DNA from: Streptacidiphilus melanogenes
GTDB lineage: Bacteria > Actinomycetota > Actinomycetes > Streptomycetales > Streptomycetaceae
DNA: 64,000 nucleotides
Assembly: GCF_000787835.1 (NCBI RefSeq)
Contig: NZ_BBPP01000005.1
Coordinates: 197,315-261,314 of the forward strand
Direction of reading: 5' to 3'
Part shown: in pieces, positions 1-7,643 of the stretch
How positions within the stretch are numbered: position 1 is the stretch's first letter
How the letters are laid out: each line of letters begins with the position of its first letter
Made by a program: the position numbers and the translations under genes
Notes under the pieces: generated by a model
Told to the model about the DNA's origin: nothing
Database searches by the model: none
What the model saw: only the letters and a program-made list of their open reading frames with translations

Positions 1-1368
1 TCCGTCACCGAGGCCTCCGTCGTCCTCTCCGTCATGGTCTGCGCCATGGGCGTCGGCTCCCTGCTGGCCAAACGGTTCACTCTGCGGCCGGCCGCCTCCT
101 TCGCCGTGGTGGAGAGCCTGCTCGCGCTCGTCGGCGGCCTCTCCGTGATCGGCCTCTACGGCTGCTATGTCTGGCTCGGCCACTACCAGGCCGCCCTGGT
201 CGGCTTCGCCTCCCTCATCGGTCTGCTGATCGGCGCCGAGATCCCGCTGCTGATGACGCTGATGCAGCGCATCCGCCGGCAGGAGGCGGGCCGCGCGGTC
301 GCCGACCTGTTCGCCGCCGACTACGTCGGCGCGCTCGTCGGCGGGCTCGCCTTCCCGTTCCTGCTGCTGCCCACCCTCGGCCAGCTGACCGGAGCGCTGC
401 TGACCGGCGTCGTCAACACCGTCTCCGGCGGGCTGATCGCCTTCTGGCTGTTCCGTGCCGAGCCGGCGCGGCGGGAGCGGCTGCTGCTCGGACTCTGCAG
501 CGGGGCGGTGGTCCTGGTGCTCGGCGTCGCCTGGGCCGGCAGCGGCGCGTTCGAGCGCGCCGCACAGCGACGGCTGTACGGGGCGCCGGTCCGCGTCAGC
601 GCGCAGAGCAGGTTCCAGCAGATCATCCTCACCGGGGGACCGGGCGGCCCCGGTGGGGGCGAGGACGCGGCCCGTCTCTACCTCGGCGGCCGCCTCGCCG
701 TCTGCGGCCGCGACCAGGCCGCCTACCACGCGGCCCTCACCGACCCGGCACTGAGCGGCGGCCGCCGGGCGCGGGTCCTCGTCCTCGGCGGCGGCGACGG
801 CCTGGCGGCCCGTCACATCCTCGACACGCCAGGCGTCGCCCGGGTCACCGTCGTCGACCAGGACCCGGTCCTGCTGCGCCTCGCCACCGAGGATCCGGTG
901 CTGCACTCCCTGAACGGCGGCGCGTTGGACGATCCGCGGGTGCAGACCGTGACCGCGGACGCCTTCGGCTGGCTCCGCACCGCGCCGCTTCAGGAGCACC
1001 CCTACGACGTCATCGTCGCCGATCTGCCCTCGGCCGGGCTCGACGCGGCGGACAAGCTCTACACCCGCGAGTTCTACGGCCTGGTCCGCCGGATGCTCGC
1101 GCCCGGCGGCCGTCTGGTCGTCCACGCGGGCGACCGCCTCTGGTCCGTCGCGGACACCGTCCGCGCGGTGGGCCTCACCCCGTACGGCTACGAAGCGGTC
1201 GGCCGTGACGCGGCCGCGTGCGGCGAGCCGGCGACGGGAGACGCCTCGTGGCACTTCGTGCTGGCCTCGGCTGCGCCCCTGGCCCCTGGCTCACTGCGCG
1301 GCGTGAAGCGTCTGCGGGAACCCTCGGACGCGCCGCAGCGCGTCGCGACCCTGCTGGGGCCGCTCTGA
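1..1368 (+). CDS. Spermidine synthase-like membrane protein, 5' end outside window
   Basis: The frame is open from base 1, and the residues before the first ATG (base 34) already read as membrane-type sequence, so the true start lies upstream. The first ~170 visible residues form several hydrophobic helices, as in the fused transporter-like/aminopropyltransferase proteins of actinomycetes. The C-terminal half is a SAM-methyltransferase-type fold: glycine-rich VLVLGGGDG at about residue 260 counted from base 1, the acidic VTVVDQD strand after it, and VIVADLPS further on. In this family the domain transfers aminopropyl groups from decarboxylated SAM, but true activity of the membrane-fused subfamily is rarely shown, so polyamine synthesis is inferred from family only. 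It is followed by an independent leaderless promoter. Confidence 0.8.
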   Translation, partial: SVTEASVVLSVMVCAMGVGSLLAKRFTLRPAASFAVVESLLALVGGLSVIGLYGCYVWLGHYQAALVGFASLIGLLIGAEIPLLMTLMQRIRRQEAGRAVADLFAADYVGALVGGLAFPFLLLPTLGQLTGALLTGVVNTVSGGLIAFWLFRAEPARRERLLLGLCSGAVVLVLGVAWAGSGAFERAAQRRLYGAPVRVSAQSRFQQIILTGGPGGPGGGEDAARLYLGGRLAVCGRDQAAYHAALTDPALSGGRRARVLVLGGGDGLAARHILDTPGVARVTVVDQDPVLLRLATEDPVLHSLNGGALDDPRVQTVTADAFGWLRTAPLQEHPYDVIVADLPSAGLDAADKLYTREFYGLVRRMLAPGGRLVVHAGDRLWSVADTVRAVGLTPYGYEAVGRDAAACGEPATGDASWHFVLASAAPLAPGSLRGVKRLREPSDAPQRVATLLGPL

Positions 1369-1446
1369 GGGGAGGCCGACGGCCGGGGTGCGACATCCCC
1401 GCGTGATCCCCGCGTGCGAATCGGCTCCTACGGGCCGAGGGCTCGG

Positions 1447-1452
1447 TAGGCT
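1447..1452 (+). promoter_or_regulatory. TAGGCT -10 box of a leaderless promoter
   Basis: TAGGCT sits 8 nt before the ATG at 1461, so transcription should begin at or next to the start codon. There is no Shine-Dalgarno sequence. The identical hexamer with the identical spacing precedes pyrE and purD in this window. Confidence 0.6.
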
Positions 1453-1460
1453 CACCAGGC

Positions 1461-2369
1461 ATGGAGCATGAGGTACTGGTACCACTCTCGCCGCAGGCCT
1501 TCCGGCGGTCCATGGACCGGCCCGAGCTGCTGGGTGTGTGCATGCCCGGCTTCACGTCCGACGAGGGCGGGGAGAACCCGCTCGAAGGGCGGCTGAAGCT
1601 GCGGATCGGCAGCACCTCCATCACCTACCGCGGCGAGCTGCACCGGCTCGACGCGGGCGACGACCCGGACGAGTTCCTCTTCGCGCTCGACGCCCACCAG
1701 GCCGTCGGCGCCGGGGGCGTCGCGGGGACGGTGCGCCTGCGTCTGGACGCCGACACGACCGAGCCGGGGCTGGAGACGCGCATCCTGTTCCTGACGTCCC
1801 TTCAGGGAACGGGCAGGATCGAGGAGCTGTCCGCCGCTGCCGTCCACACGGCGATCCGCCGTCTGCTGGACCGCTTCTGCCTCGAACTCGCCGAGCGCGC
1901 GGAGGAGGACGTCGCGGTGGAGGACGAGACGGAGGACGGCACGGACGGCTCCGACTTCTTCCTCGTCGAGGGCCTGGGCGACCTCAACGACCTCGGCCCG
2001 CTCGAGGACGAACTCCAGGACCTCGCCGGACTGCCCGAGTTCTCCGAGCTGGACGACCTCCCCGCGCCCGCCGAGGCGACCGCGGACTCCTCGGCCGGCG
2101 CGACCGCCGATCCTGCCCGGCGGCACATCGTGGGCCGCTCCGCCGAGGAGGTGGACCACGCCCCGCCGCGCGGACGCTACGCACCGGCCCTGCCCGCCCG
2201 CAGCGCGCGCTCGCGGGCGTCGGCGCGCTGGGGGAGCCCGGAGCCGAGAATGGGGGAGCCGCCCGTCGTCGCGCCGGAGCGCATCCCGACGCCGTGGCTG
2301 GTCGGCGGCGGGGTCGTCCTGCTCGGCGGAGCCGTGGTGCTCGTCCGGGCCCTGCGCCGCTCCCGCTGA
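1461..2369 (+). CDS. SRPBCC-family membrane-anchored protein
   Basis: 302 residues. Residues 1-150 look like an SRPBCC/CoxG-type lipid- or ligand-binding fold: the opening 'EHEVLVPLSPQAFRRSMDRP', a central GRLKLRIGS strand, and a long terminal amphipathic helix (AAVHTAIRRLLDRFC). Residues ~150-265 are acidic then low complexity, and the last 25 residues form a transmembrane helix (VVLLGGAVVLVRALRR) ending in basic residues. That gives a tail-anchored protein with the folded domain in the cytoplasm. The ATG is the only sensible start, since the -10 box ends 8 nt before it. Related actinobacterial proteins are annotated only as SRPBCC domain proteins; ligand and role are unknown. Confidence 0.7.
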   Translation: MEHEVLVPLSPQAFRRSMDRPELLGVCMPGFTSDEGGENPLEGRLKLRIGSTSITYRGELHRLDAGDDPDEFLFALDAHQAVGAGGVAGTVRLRLDADTTEPGLETRILFLTSLQGTGRIEELSAAAVHTAIRRLLDRFCLELAERAEEDVAVEDETEDGTDGSDFFLVEGLGDLNDLGPLEDELQDLAGLPEFSELDDLPAPAEATADSSAGATADPARRHIVGRSAEEVDHAPPRGRYAPALPARSARSRASARWGSPEPRMGEPPVVAPERIPTPWLVGGGVVLLGGAVVLVRALRRSR

Positions 2370-2400
2370 CACGATGCCGCCCGGCCGACGCGTGCCCGAA

Positions 2401-2436
2401 CCCGTCATGACGCCAGAACCCGTCATGACGCCAGAA
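2401..2436 (+). repeat. Two perfect 18-bp tandem units carrying the palindrome CGTCATGACG
   Basis: The unit CCCGTCATGACGCCAGAA occurs twice without mismatch (2401-2418, 2419-2436). Each copy contains the perfect 10-bp palindrome CGTCATGACG (2403-2412, 2421-2430). The pair lies just before the ribosome binding site of the aldose epimerase gene and could be an operator or simply a small tandem duplication. Confidence 0.7.
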
Positions 2437-2459
2437 CCCTCCGGAAGGAAGAACCACCC

Positions 2460-3305
2460 GTGCTCGACCTCGCCCCCGTCCTGCTCTCCGCGGGCGACGC
2501 GGCCCTGACCGTCCTGCCCGACGCGGGCTGCCGCCTCGGCAGTCTGCGCCTCGGCGATGTGGAACTCCTGCGCACCGCGCAGGACATCGCGGATCCGGCC
2601 GGTGACGTCTTCGGGTACGGCTCCTTCCCGATGGCGCCGTGGGCCGGCCGGACGGACCGCGGCCGGTTCAACAACGGCCCGGTGCGGCACCAACTGCCCC
2701 TCGACCTCGTCCCGCACGCCGCGCACGGCACCGCGCTGCGCGGCCGCTGGCGTGTCGCCGCCGCGCCCGCCGTCACGGACGCGGGCATGACCGCCGCCTT
2801 CGTCCACGAGCTGGCCGAGCCGTGGCCCTACCCCGGCCGGGTGTCCCAGCTGTTCGAGCTCTCGCCGGACCGGCTGCAGATCACGCTCTCGGTCGAGGCG
2901 ACGCGCGACTCGTTCCCGGCGCAGGCCGGCTGGCACCCGTGGTTCCGCAAGTGGCTGCGCGAGGACGGGCCGCAGGCCGCGCTGGACTTCGCGCCCGCCT
3001 GGCAGGAGGAGCGCGGCCCGGACCACCTGCCCACCGGGCGTCGCATCGATCCGGCGCCGGGCCCCTGGGACGACTGCTTCGGCTTCCCCGACGGCATGGA
3101 GGCGACCCTGCGCTGGGGCGACGAGCTGGCGCTGCGCATCTCCAGCGACTGCGCCTTCGCCGTCGTCTTCGACGAGCAGGCCGACGCCCTGTGCGTCGAG
3201 CCCCAGTCCGGCCCGCCCAACGGACTGAACACCGCCCCGCACCTGGTCACCCCGATCGAGCCGCTCGAGGTCACGACCACCTGGAGCTGGACCCGCACCA
3301 GTTAG
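2460..3305 (+). CDS. Aldose 1-epimerase family protein
   Basis: 281 residues, GTG start 9-13 nt after a GGAAGGAAG ribosome binding site. The sequence follows the galactose-mutarotase beta-sandwich: GCRLGSLRLGDVELLR near the N-terminus, then FPMAPWAGRTDRGRF (the RIG-type substrate loop), HGTALRGRWRV with the conserved His around residue 80, and AGWHPWFRKW around 160 in which the second active-site His is expected. Family members interconvert alpha and beta anomers of hexoses in the cytosol; substrate here is not predictable. The stop codon overlaps the -10 box of pyrE, so pyrE has its own promoter even though the genes are 11 bp apart. Confidence 0.8.
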   Translation: MLDLAPVLLSAGDAALTVLPDAGCRLGSLRLGDVELLRTAQDIADPAGDVFGYGSFPMAPWAGRTDRGRFNNGPVRHQLPLDLVPHAAHGTALRGRWRVAAAPAVTDAGMTAAFVHELAEPWPYPGRVSQLFELSPDRLQITLSVEATRDSFPAQAGWHPWFRKWLREDGPQAALDFAPAWQEERGPDHLPTGRRIDPAPGPWDDCFGFPDGMEATLRWGDELALRISSDCAFAVVFDEQADALCVEPQSGPPNGLNTAPHLVTPIEPLEVTTTWSWTRTS

Positions 3306-3308
3306 GCT
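3303..3308 (+). promoter_or_regulatory. TAGGCT -10 box for leaderless pyrE
   Basis: TAGGCT overlaps the TAG stop codon of the preceding gene and ends 8 nt before the pyrE ATG. No Shine-Dalgarno sequence fits in between. Confidence 0.6.
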
Positions 3309-3316
3309 GGAGCCTC

Positions 3317-3853
3317 ATGAGCACCTCACGTGACGCGCTTCTCGAAGAGATCAAGACCAAGGCCGTCGTCCACGGCAAAGTGACCCTGTCCTCCGGCCTC
3401 GAGTCGGACTACTACATCGACCTTCGGCGCGTGACGCTGGACGGCGTGGCCGCGCCGCTGGTCGGCCAGGTCATGCTCGACCTCGCCGCCGACCTCGACT
3501 TCGACGCCGTCGGCGGGCTCACCCTCGGCGCCGACCCGGTCGCCACCGCCATGCTGCACGCCTCGGCCGCGCGCGGTCAGCGGCTGGACGCCTTCGTGGT
3601 GCGCAAGGCGCAGAAGGCCCACGGCATGCAGCGCCGGATCGAGGGCGCCGACGTCAAGGGCCGCCGCGTCCTGGTCGTCGAGGACACCTCCACCACCGGC
3701 GGCTCCCCGCTGACCGCGGTCGAGGCCGTCCGCGAGGCCGGCGGCGAGGTCGTGGCCGTGGCCACCATCGTCGAGCGCAGCGCCGCCCAGGCGATCGCGG
3801 ACGCGGGCCTGCCCTACCTCTTCGCCTACCAGCTGAGCGACCTGGGGCTCTGA
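3317..3853 (+). CDS. pyrE: Orotate phosphoribosyltransferase
   Basis: 178 residues, the usual length. PyrE condenses orotate with PRPP to give OMP in pyrimidine synthesis, acting as a cytosolic dimer. The PRPP-binding loop RRVLVVEDTSTTGGS is intact near residues 115-129, with the acidic pair ED before TSTTGGS, and the dimer-loop region VRKAQKAHGMQRRIEG precedes it. The longer upstream reading frame is a shadow of the epimerase gene; the ATG at 3317 is chosen because it gives the family N-terminus (STSRDALLEEIKTKAVVHG) and sits directly behind the leaderless promoter. It converges on the DedA gene, 19 bp away. Confidence 0.95.
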   Translation: MSTSRDALLEEIKTKAVVHGKVTLSSGLESDYYIDLRRVTLDGVAAPLVGQVMLDLAADLDFDAVGGLTLGADPVATAMLHASAARGQRLDAFVVRKAQKAHGMQRRIEGADVKGRRVLVVEDTSTTGGSPLTAVEAVREAGGEVVAVATIVERSAAQAIADAGLPYLFAYQLSDLGL

Positions 3854-3872
3854 CGCGCGGACGTCCGGGGCG

Positions 3873-4640
3873 TCACCGCCTGCGGTGGCGTCCCCCGCGG
3901 CCCGCACCCTGGCCCGCCGCGACCGAGGACGGGCCCTGCGCCAGGCTCGCGTCGCCGTCGCCCACGGCGGCTGTCTCGGCCACACCGTGCGCGGCCTCGC
4001 GACGGCCGCGCAGCATCTCGATGGCGATCGGGATCACCGAGAGCAGCACGATCAGCAGCACCGCCGGGATCAGGTACTTGTCGATCACGGGCGCCATGGA
4101 GTCGCCGAACTTGTAGCCGATCAGCAGCATGGCCTCGGTCCAGACCAGGCCACCGACCGCGTTCCACAGCAGGAACGTGCGGGCGGGCATCTCCAGCGTC
4201 CCGGCGACCGGGTTGAGGAAGGTGCGCACCACCGGCACGAAGCGCGCCATCACCACGGCCTTGGCCGGGCCGAAGCGGTTGAAGTACTGCTCCGCCTTGA
4301 CCACGTGGTCCCGCTTGAACAGCTTCGAGTTCGGCCGGTCGAACATCCGCGAGCCGACCTTCGCGCCCAGCAGGTGACCCAGCTGCGCGCCCGCGATCGC
4401 GCAGAGCGGCGCGCCGACCAGCAGCGTCCCGATCGACATCTGCGTGCCGAGCAGCGCCTTGCCCGCTCCGGACGCGGCCACGCCGCCCAGGATCAGCAGC
4501 GAGTCGCCGGGCAGGAAGAAGCCGATGAGCAGGCCCGTCTCGGCGAAGACGATCGCCAGCAGCCCGTAGACGCCGACCTGCGCGATCAGCGCCTTGGCGT
4601 CCAGCAGGGTGCTCAGGTTGAGCGCGAGATTCTGGGTCAC
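3873..4640 (-). CDS. DedA family integral membrane protein
   Basis: 255 residues, GTG start. DedA (SNARE-associated/VTT) proteins are polytopic inner-membrane proteins linked to lipid flipping and proton-motive-force homeostasis. Visible signatures: FAETGLLIGFFLPGDSLL at about residue 31, the re-entrant-loop motif RFVPVVRTFLNPVAGTLEM around 135 with the conserved Arg residues, and GGLVWTEAMLLIGYKFG afterwards. The C-terminal 40 residues are a soluble low-complexity tail. A second DedA-type gene lies at 63120, but the two are not close copies. The start is preceded by TACTCT 6 nt upstream, so this mRNA is probably leaderless. Confidence 0.9.
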   Translation of the reverse strand: MTQNLALNLSTLLDAKALIAQVGVYGLLAIVFAETGLLIGFFLPGDSLLILGGVAASGAGKALLGTQMSIGTLLVGAPLCAIAGAQLGHLLGAKVGSRMFDRPNSKLFKRDHVVKAEQYFNRFGPAKAVVMARFVPVVRTFLNPVAGTLEMPARTFLLWNAVGGLVWTEAMLLIGYKFGDSMAPVIDKYLIPAVLLIVLLSVIPIAIEMLRGRREAAHGVAETAAVGDGDASLAQGPSSVAAGQGAGRGGRHRRR

Positions 4641-4646
4641 CCGCGC

Positions 4647-4652
4647 AGAGTA
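4647..4652 (-). promoter_or_regulatory. TACTCT -10 box for leaderless DedA gene
   Basis: Read on the minus strand, TACTCT ends 6 nt before the GTG at 4640 and fits TANNNT. No Shine-Dalgarno sequence is present. Confidence 0.45.
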
Positions 4653-4854
4653 GCGGGCGCAGGTGTCCGGACGCTGTGGCGCCCGTTGCCCCGCAGGGAC
4701 CCTTTCGTCCGCCGGGCTCCCCCCGTGACCTGCCGCCCGGCGTGATGAGGGGCTTGCGCCGCAGTGCGAGAATGGCGCTCGGTGCCCGGTCGACGACGTC
4801 CGGCGTCAGCACCCCATCCCCATGCGTAGACGCCCACGACAGGAGCGGATTCGA

Positions 4855-5877
4855 ATGCCTATCGCAACGCCCGAGGTCTACAACGAGATGCTGGACCGGG
4901 CCAAGGCAGGCAAGTTCGCCTACCCCGCCATCAACGTCACCTCCTCGCAGACCCTGCACGCGGCCCTGCGCGGCTTCGCCGAGGCCGAGAGCGACGGCAT
5001 CATCCAGATCTCGACCGGCGGCGCCGAGTTCCTGGGCGGCCAGCACAGCAAGGACATGGTGACGGGCGCGGTGGCCCTCGCCGAGTTCGCGTACATCGTG
5101 GCCTCGAAGTACGACGTCAACATCGCCCTGCACACGGACCACTGCCCGAAGGACAAGCTGGACGGCTACGTCCGCCCGCTGCTGGCGATCTCCGCCGAGC
5201 GCGTGGCCCGCGGCGAGAACCCGCTGTTCCAGTCGCACATGTGGGACGGCTCCGCCGAGACCCTGAACGACAACCTCGCCATCGCCGAGGAGCTGCTGGC
5301 CCAGGCCCGCGCGGCGAAGATCATCCTCGAGGTCGAGATCACCCCGACCGGCGGTGAGGAGGACGGCGTCTCCCACGAGATCAACGACTCCCTCTACACC
5401 ACGGTCAACGACGCCGTCCGCACCGCCGAGGCTCTGGGCCTGGGCGAGAAGGGCCGCTACCTGCTGGCCGCCTCCTTCGGCAACGTCCACGGCGTCTACA
5501 AGCCGGGCAACGTCGTGCTCAAGCCGGAGCTGCTGCGCGAGCTGCAGGACGCGATCGGCAAGCAGTACGGCAAGACCGACCCGTTCGACTTCGTCTTCCA
5601 CGGCGGCTCCGGCTCGACCACCGAGGAGATCGAGACCGCGCTGGAGAACGGCGTGGTCAAGATGAACCTCGACACCGACACCCAGTACGCCTTCACCCGC
5701 CCCGTGGTGGACCACATGTTCCGGAACTACGACGGTGTCCTGAAGGTCGACGGCGAGGTCGGCAAGAAGTCCACCTACGACCCGCGCACTTGGGGCAAGC
5801 TGGCCGAGGCCGGCATGGCCGCCCGCGTCCTCGAGGCCGCGAAGCAGCTGCGCTCGGCGGGCAACAAGCTGAAGTAA
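4855..5877 (+). CDS. fba: Class II fructose-bisphosphate aldolase
   Basis: 340 residues, within the normal range of class II aldolases. It cleaves fructose 1,6-bisphosphate to DHAP and glyceraldehyde 3-phosphate in glycolysis and catalyses the reverse reaction in gluconeogenesis, using a divalent zinc ion. Zinc/catalytic motifs are intact: NIALHTDHCPKDKL at about residue 90 with the catalytic Asp between two His, the second metal site FGNVHGVYKPG near 208, and the phosphate-binding FHGGSGS near 248. The ATG at 4855 follows AGGAGCGG and gives the standard start PIATPEVYNEML; an in-frame ATG 33 bp upstream lacks a ribosome binding site. A large hairpin terminator follows. Confidence 0.95.
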   Translation: MPIATPEVYNEMLDRAKAGKFAYPAINVTSSQTLHAALRGFAEAESDGIIQISTGGAEFLGGQHSKDMVTGAVALAEFAYIVASKYDVNIALHTDHCPKDKLDGYVRPLLAISAERVARGENPLFQSHMWDGSAETLNDNLAIAEELLAQARAAKIILEVEITPTGGEEDGVSHEINDSLYTTVNDAVRTAEALGLGEKGRYLLAASFGNVHGVYKPGNVVLKPELLRELQDAIGKQYGKTDPFDFVFHGGSGSTTEEIETALENGVVKMNLDTDTQYAFTRPVVDHMFRNYDGVLKVDGEVGKKSTYDPRTWGKLAEAGMAARVLEAAKQLRSAGNKLK

Positions 5878-5902
5878 GCCCGGCGGCACGCACCCCGCGC
5901 AC

Positions 5903-5945
5903 GACGAGGGCCCCGGAACCGCCTGGCGGTTACGGGGCCCTCGTC
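5903..5945. terminator. Bidirectional hairpin between fba and DUF3151 gene
   Basis: 13-bp perfect arms GACGAGGGCCCCG / CGGGGCCCTCGTC enclose a second 7-bp stem (AACCGCC/GGCGGTT). There is no T-tract, as is common in Streptomyces, and the genes on either side converge on it. Confidence 0.75.
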
Positions 5946-5960
5946 CTTGCCGTCGTCCGG

Positions 5961-6380
5961 CTACTGCTTCAGCTCGGTGTAGGCCTCGGGGCTGCTGTCC
6001 TTCAGGAACTGCCAGCAGCGCGCCGCCTCGTCGGTCTCGCCGATGGTGTCGGCGGCGCGGGCCAGCGCGGCCAGGCAGCGCAGGAAGCCGCGGTTGCCGC
6101 GGTGCTCCCACGGGACCGGCCCGTGGCCCTTCCACCCGGCGCGACGCAGCTGGTCCAGGCCGCGGTGGTAGCCGGTGCGGGCGTAGGCGTAGGACTCGAC
6201 GACCCGGCCCGCGGCGAAGGACTCGTCCGCGAGCTGCGCCCAGGCCAGGGAGAAGGTCGGGTGCGCCGCCGCGATCTGCGCGGGGGAGGCGGACTGCTCT
6301 GCCATCTGCTGGTACGGCTGCTCGTCCTCGGGCAGCAGGGTCGGCTCCGGTCCGCCGAGCAGGTTCTCGTGAATGGACAT
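5961..6380 (-). CDS. DUF3151 family protein
   Basis: 139 residues, the usual size of this actinobacterial family. The sequence is helical and soluble and shows features typical of the family: GGPEPTLLP near the N-terminus, HPTFSLAWAQLADE around 40, SYAYARTGYHRGLDQLRRAGWKG around 65-85, and GNRGFLRCLAALARAADTIG. No enzymatic motif is visible; the helix pattern resembles tetratricopeptide-like packing. Function is unknown. It is a recurrent neighbour of fba in Streptomyces (from memory), here convergent with it across a shared terminator and divergent from the gene at 6521. Confidence 0.85.
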   Translation of the reverse strand: MSIHENLLGGPEPTLLPEDEQPYQQMAEQSASPAQIAAAHPTFSLAWAQLADESFAAGRVVESYAYARTGYHRGLDQLRRAGWKGHGPVPWEHRGNRGFLRCLAALARAADTIGETDEAARCWQFLKDSSPEAYTELKQ

Positions 6381-6520
6381 GGCTGCCAGTCTGCCACTTC
6401 GGCAGTCGGCGGATCGATGTCACGGTTCGACGAAGGTTCGCGTGCGGTGGGAACTCCGCAGCGGCGAGAAGGCATCCTCCGTTCCGTCATCACATCACCG
6501 CACGTCACGGGAGGACGACT

Positions 6521-7618
6521 GTGGGCGGGAGGTTCGCCTGGCCGGCGGCGTTCGTTGCCGCGTTCTGTGTGTTCGTGGGCGGGGTCTGGGCTGTCGCGAC
6601 GACCAGCTGGTCCACCGTGGCGGCCGAGGCCGCGGCTCCGACCGCCACGCCCACGACGACGGCGCCCGCACCGGCGCCGTCGTCCAGCGCCACACCGGCG
6701 CTGTGGACCCAGAGCACCCTGCGCACGTACCTCGTCGCCGAGCTGAACCGGACCGATCCCGGTGTCGCCCTCGACGACCTGGAGCACATCACCCGGGTCC
6801 AGCCGCAGGTCAGCCGGTTCTGCCACCCCGTCGCCCACGACCTCGGGCACGCGGCCCTGAAGAAGTACGGCAGCTTCGGCAAGGCCGTGGCCTTCCGCAA
6901 CGACGTCTGCGGCTCCGGCTACCTGCACGGCGTCGTCGAGGAGACGCTGGCGCAGAGCCCCGACCCGGTGGCCGCCGTCACCACGCTGTGCGCCCCGCAG
7001 ATGTCGGCGTCGTGCATCCACGGCATCGGCCACGGCGCGATGTTCGTCTCGCGTCTGAACGTCCCGAAGGCGGAGCGGCTGTGCGACCGCTTCGGGCAGA
7101 CCTACCAGGTGGTGGCCTGCTCCGAGGGTGTGTTCATGCAGCTCTTCGAGCCGGACGAGGACGATCCGGCGGCCCTGGTCCAGCTCCCTTCGGCCCGGCT
7201 CGCGGCGGAGCCGCTGTACCCGTGCCCGGAGCAGCCGTCGATCTTCCAGTCGGCGTGTTACTTCTACGCCCCGATCTACTACCTGCAGACGCACGATTAC
7301 GTGAACCACCCGGAGAGCTTCGTGCAGGCGCTGCGGTGGTGTCTGAAGGCGCCGACGTCGGCAGGGCAGCAGTCGTGCACCCGGGGGACCGGCTCGCGGC
7401 TGATCAAGTACAACATCGACCGGCCCGTGTGGACGGCGGCGCAGTGCGAGGCGGCCCCGCGGGAGTGGCAGCGGCCGGCCTGCGTGGGCGGGATGGTCAG
7501 CTACTGGAACGTCAACTTCCATGACAAGTCCGCGCGGACCAAGCTGTGCCCGCAGCTGTCCGGTGAGGCCGCGGTCGAGTGCCGGGCCTCCTCCGGCGGC
7601 AGCAGCTCCGAGGACTGA
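6521..7618 (+). CDS. Cys/His-rich membrane-anchored extracytoplasmic protein, unknown function
   Basis: 365 residues, GTG start behind GGGAGG. One N-terminal transmembrane helix (residues ~5-27) is followed by a Thr/Ala/Pro linker to about residue 57 and then a ~300-residue domain that should lie outside the membrane. That domain contains about 14 cysteines and recurring short motifs: FCHPVAHDLGHAA, CGSGYLHGVVEE, SCIHGIGHGAMF, CSEGVFMQL, CTRGTGSRL, CVGGMVSYW. They look like degenerate repeats of Cys-x-x-Gly-x-x-(His), suggesting disulfides plus metal- or haem-binding histidines. There is no CxxCH haem-c motif and I recognise no named domain. Twenty-five bp downstream begins a DoxX-Rieske fusion, so an extracytoplasmic redox role is inferred. 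Confidence 0.75.
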   Translation: MGGRFAWPAAFVAAFCVFVGGVWAVATTSWSTVAAEAAAPTATPTTTAPAPAPSSSATPALWTQSTLRTYLVAELNRTDPGVALDDLEHITRVQPQVSRFCHPVAHDLGHAALKKYGSFGKAVAFRNDVCGSGYLHGVVEETLAQSPDPVAAVTTLCAPQMSASCIHGIGHGAMFVSRLNVPKAERLCDRFGQTYQVVACSEGVFMQLFEPDEDDPAALVQLPSARLAAEPLYPCPEQPSIFQSACYFYAPIYYLQTHDYVNHPESFVQALRWCLKAPTSAGQQSCTRGTGSRLIKYNIDRPVWTAAQCEAAPREWQRPACVGGMVSYWNVNFHDKSARTKLCPQLSGEAAVECRASSGGSSSED

Positions 7619-7643
7619 CCGAGACGCGCGGAGAAGAAGGATC

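Noticed and set aside
1452-3242. A 596-codon minus-strand open frame opposite two genes
   Set aside because: It is the complement of strongly biased coding sequence and yields Arg/Gly/Val-rich low-complexity protein; the plus-strand genes explain the bias.
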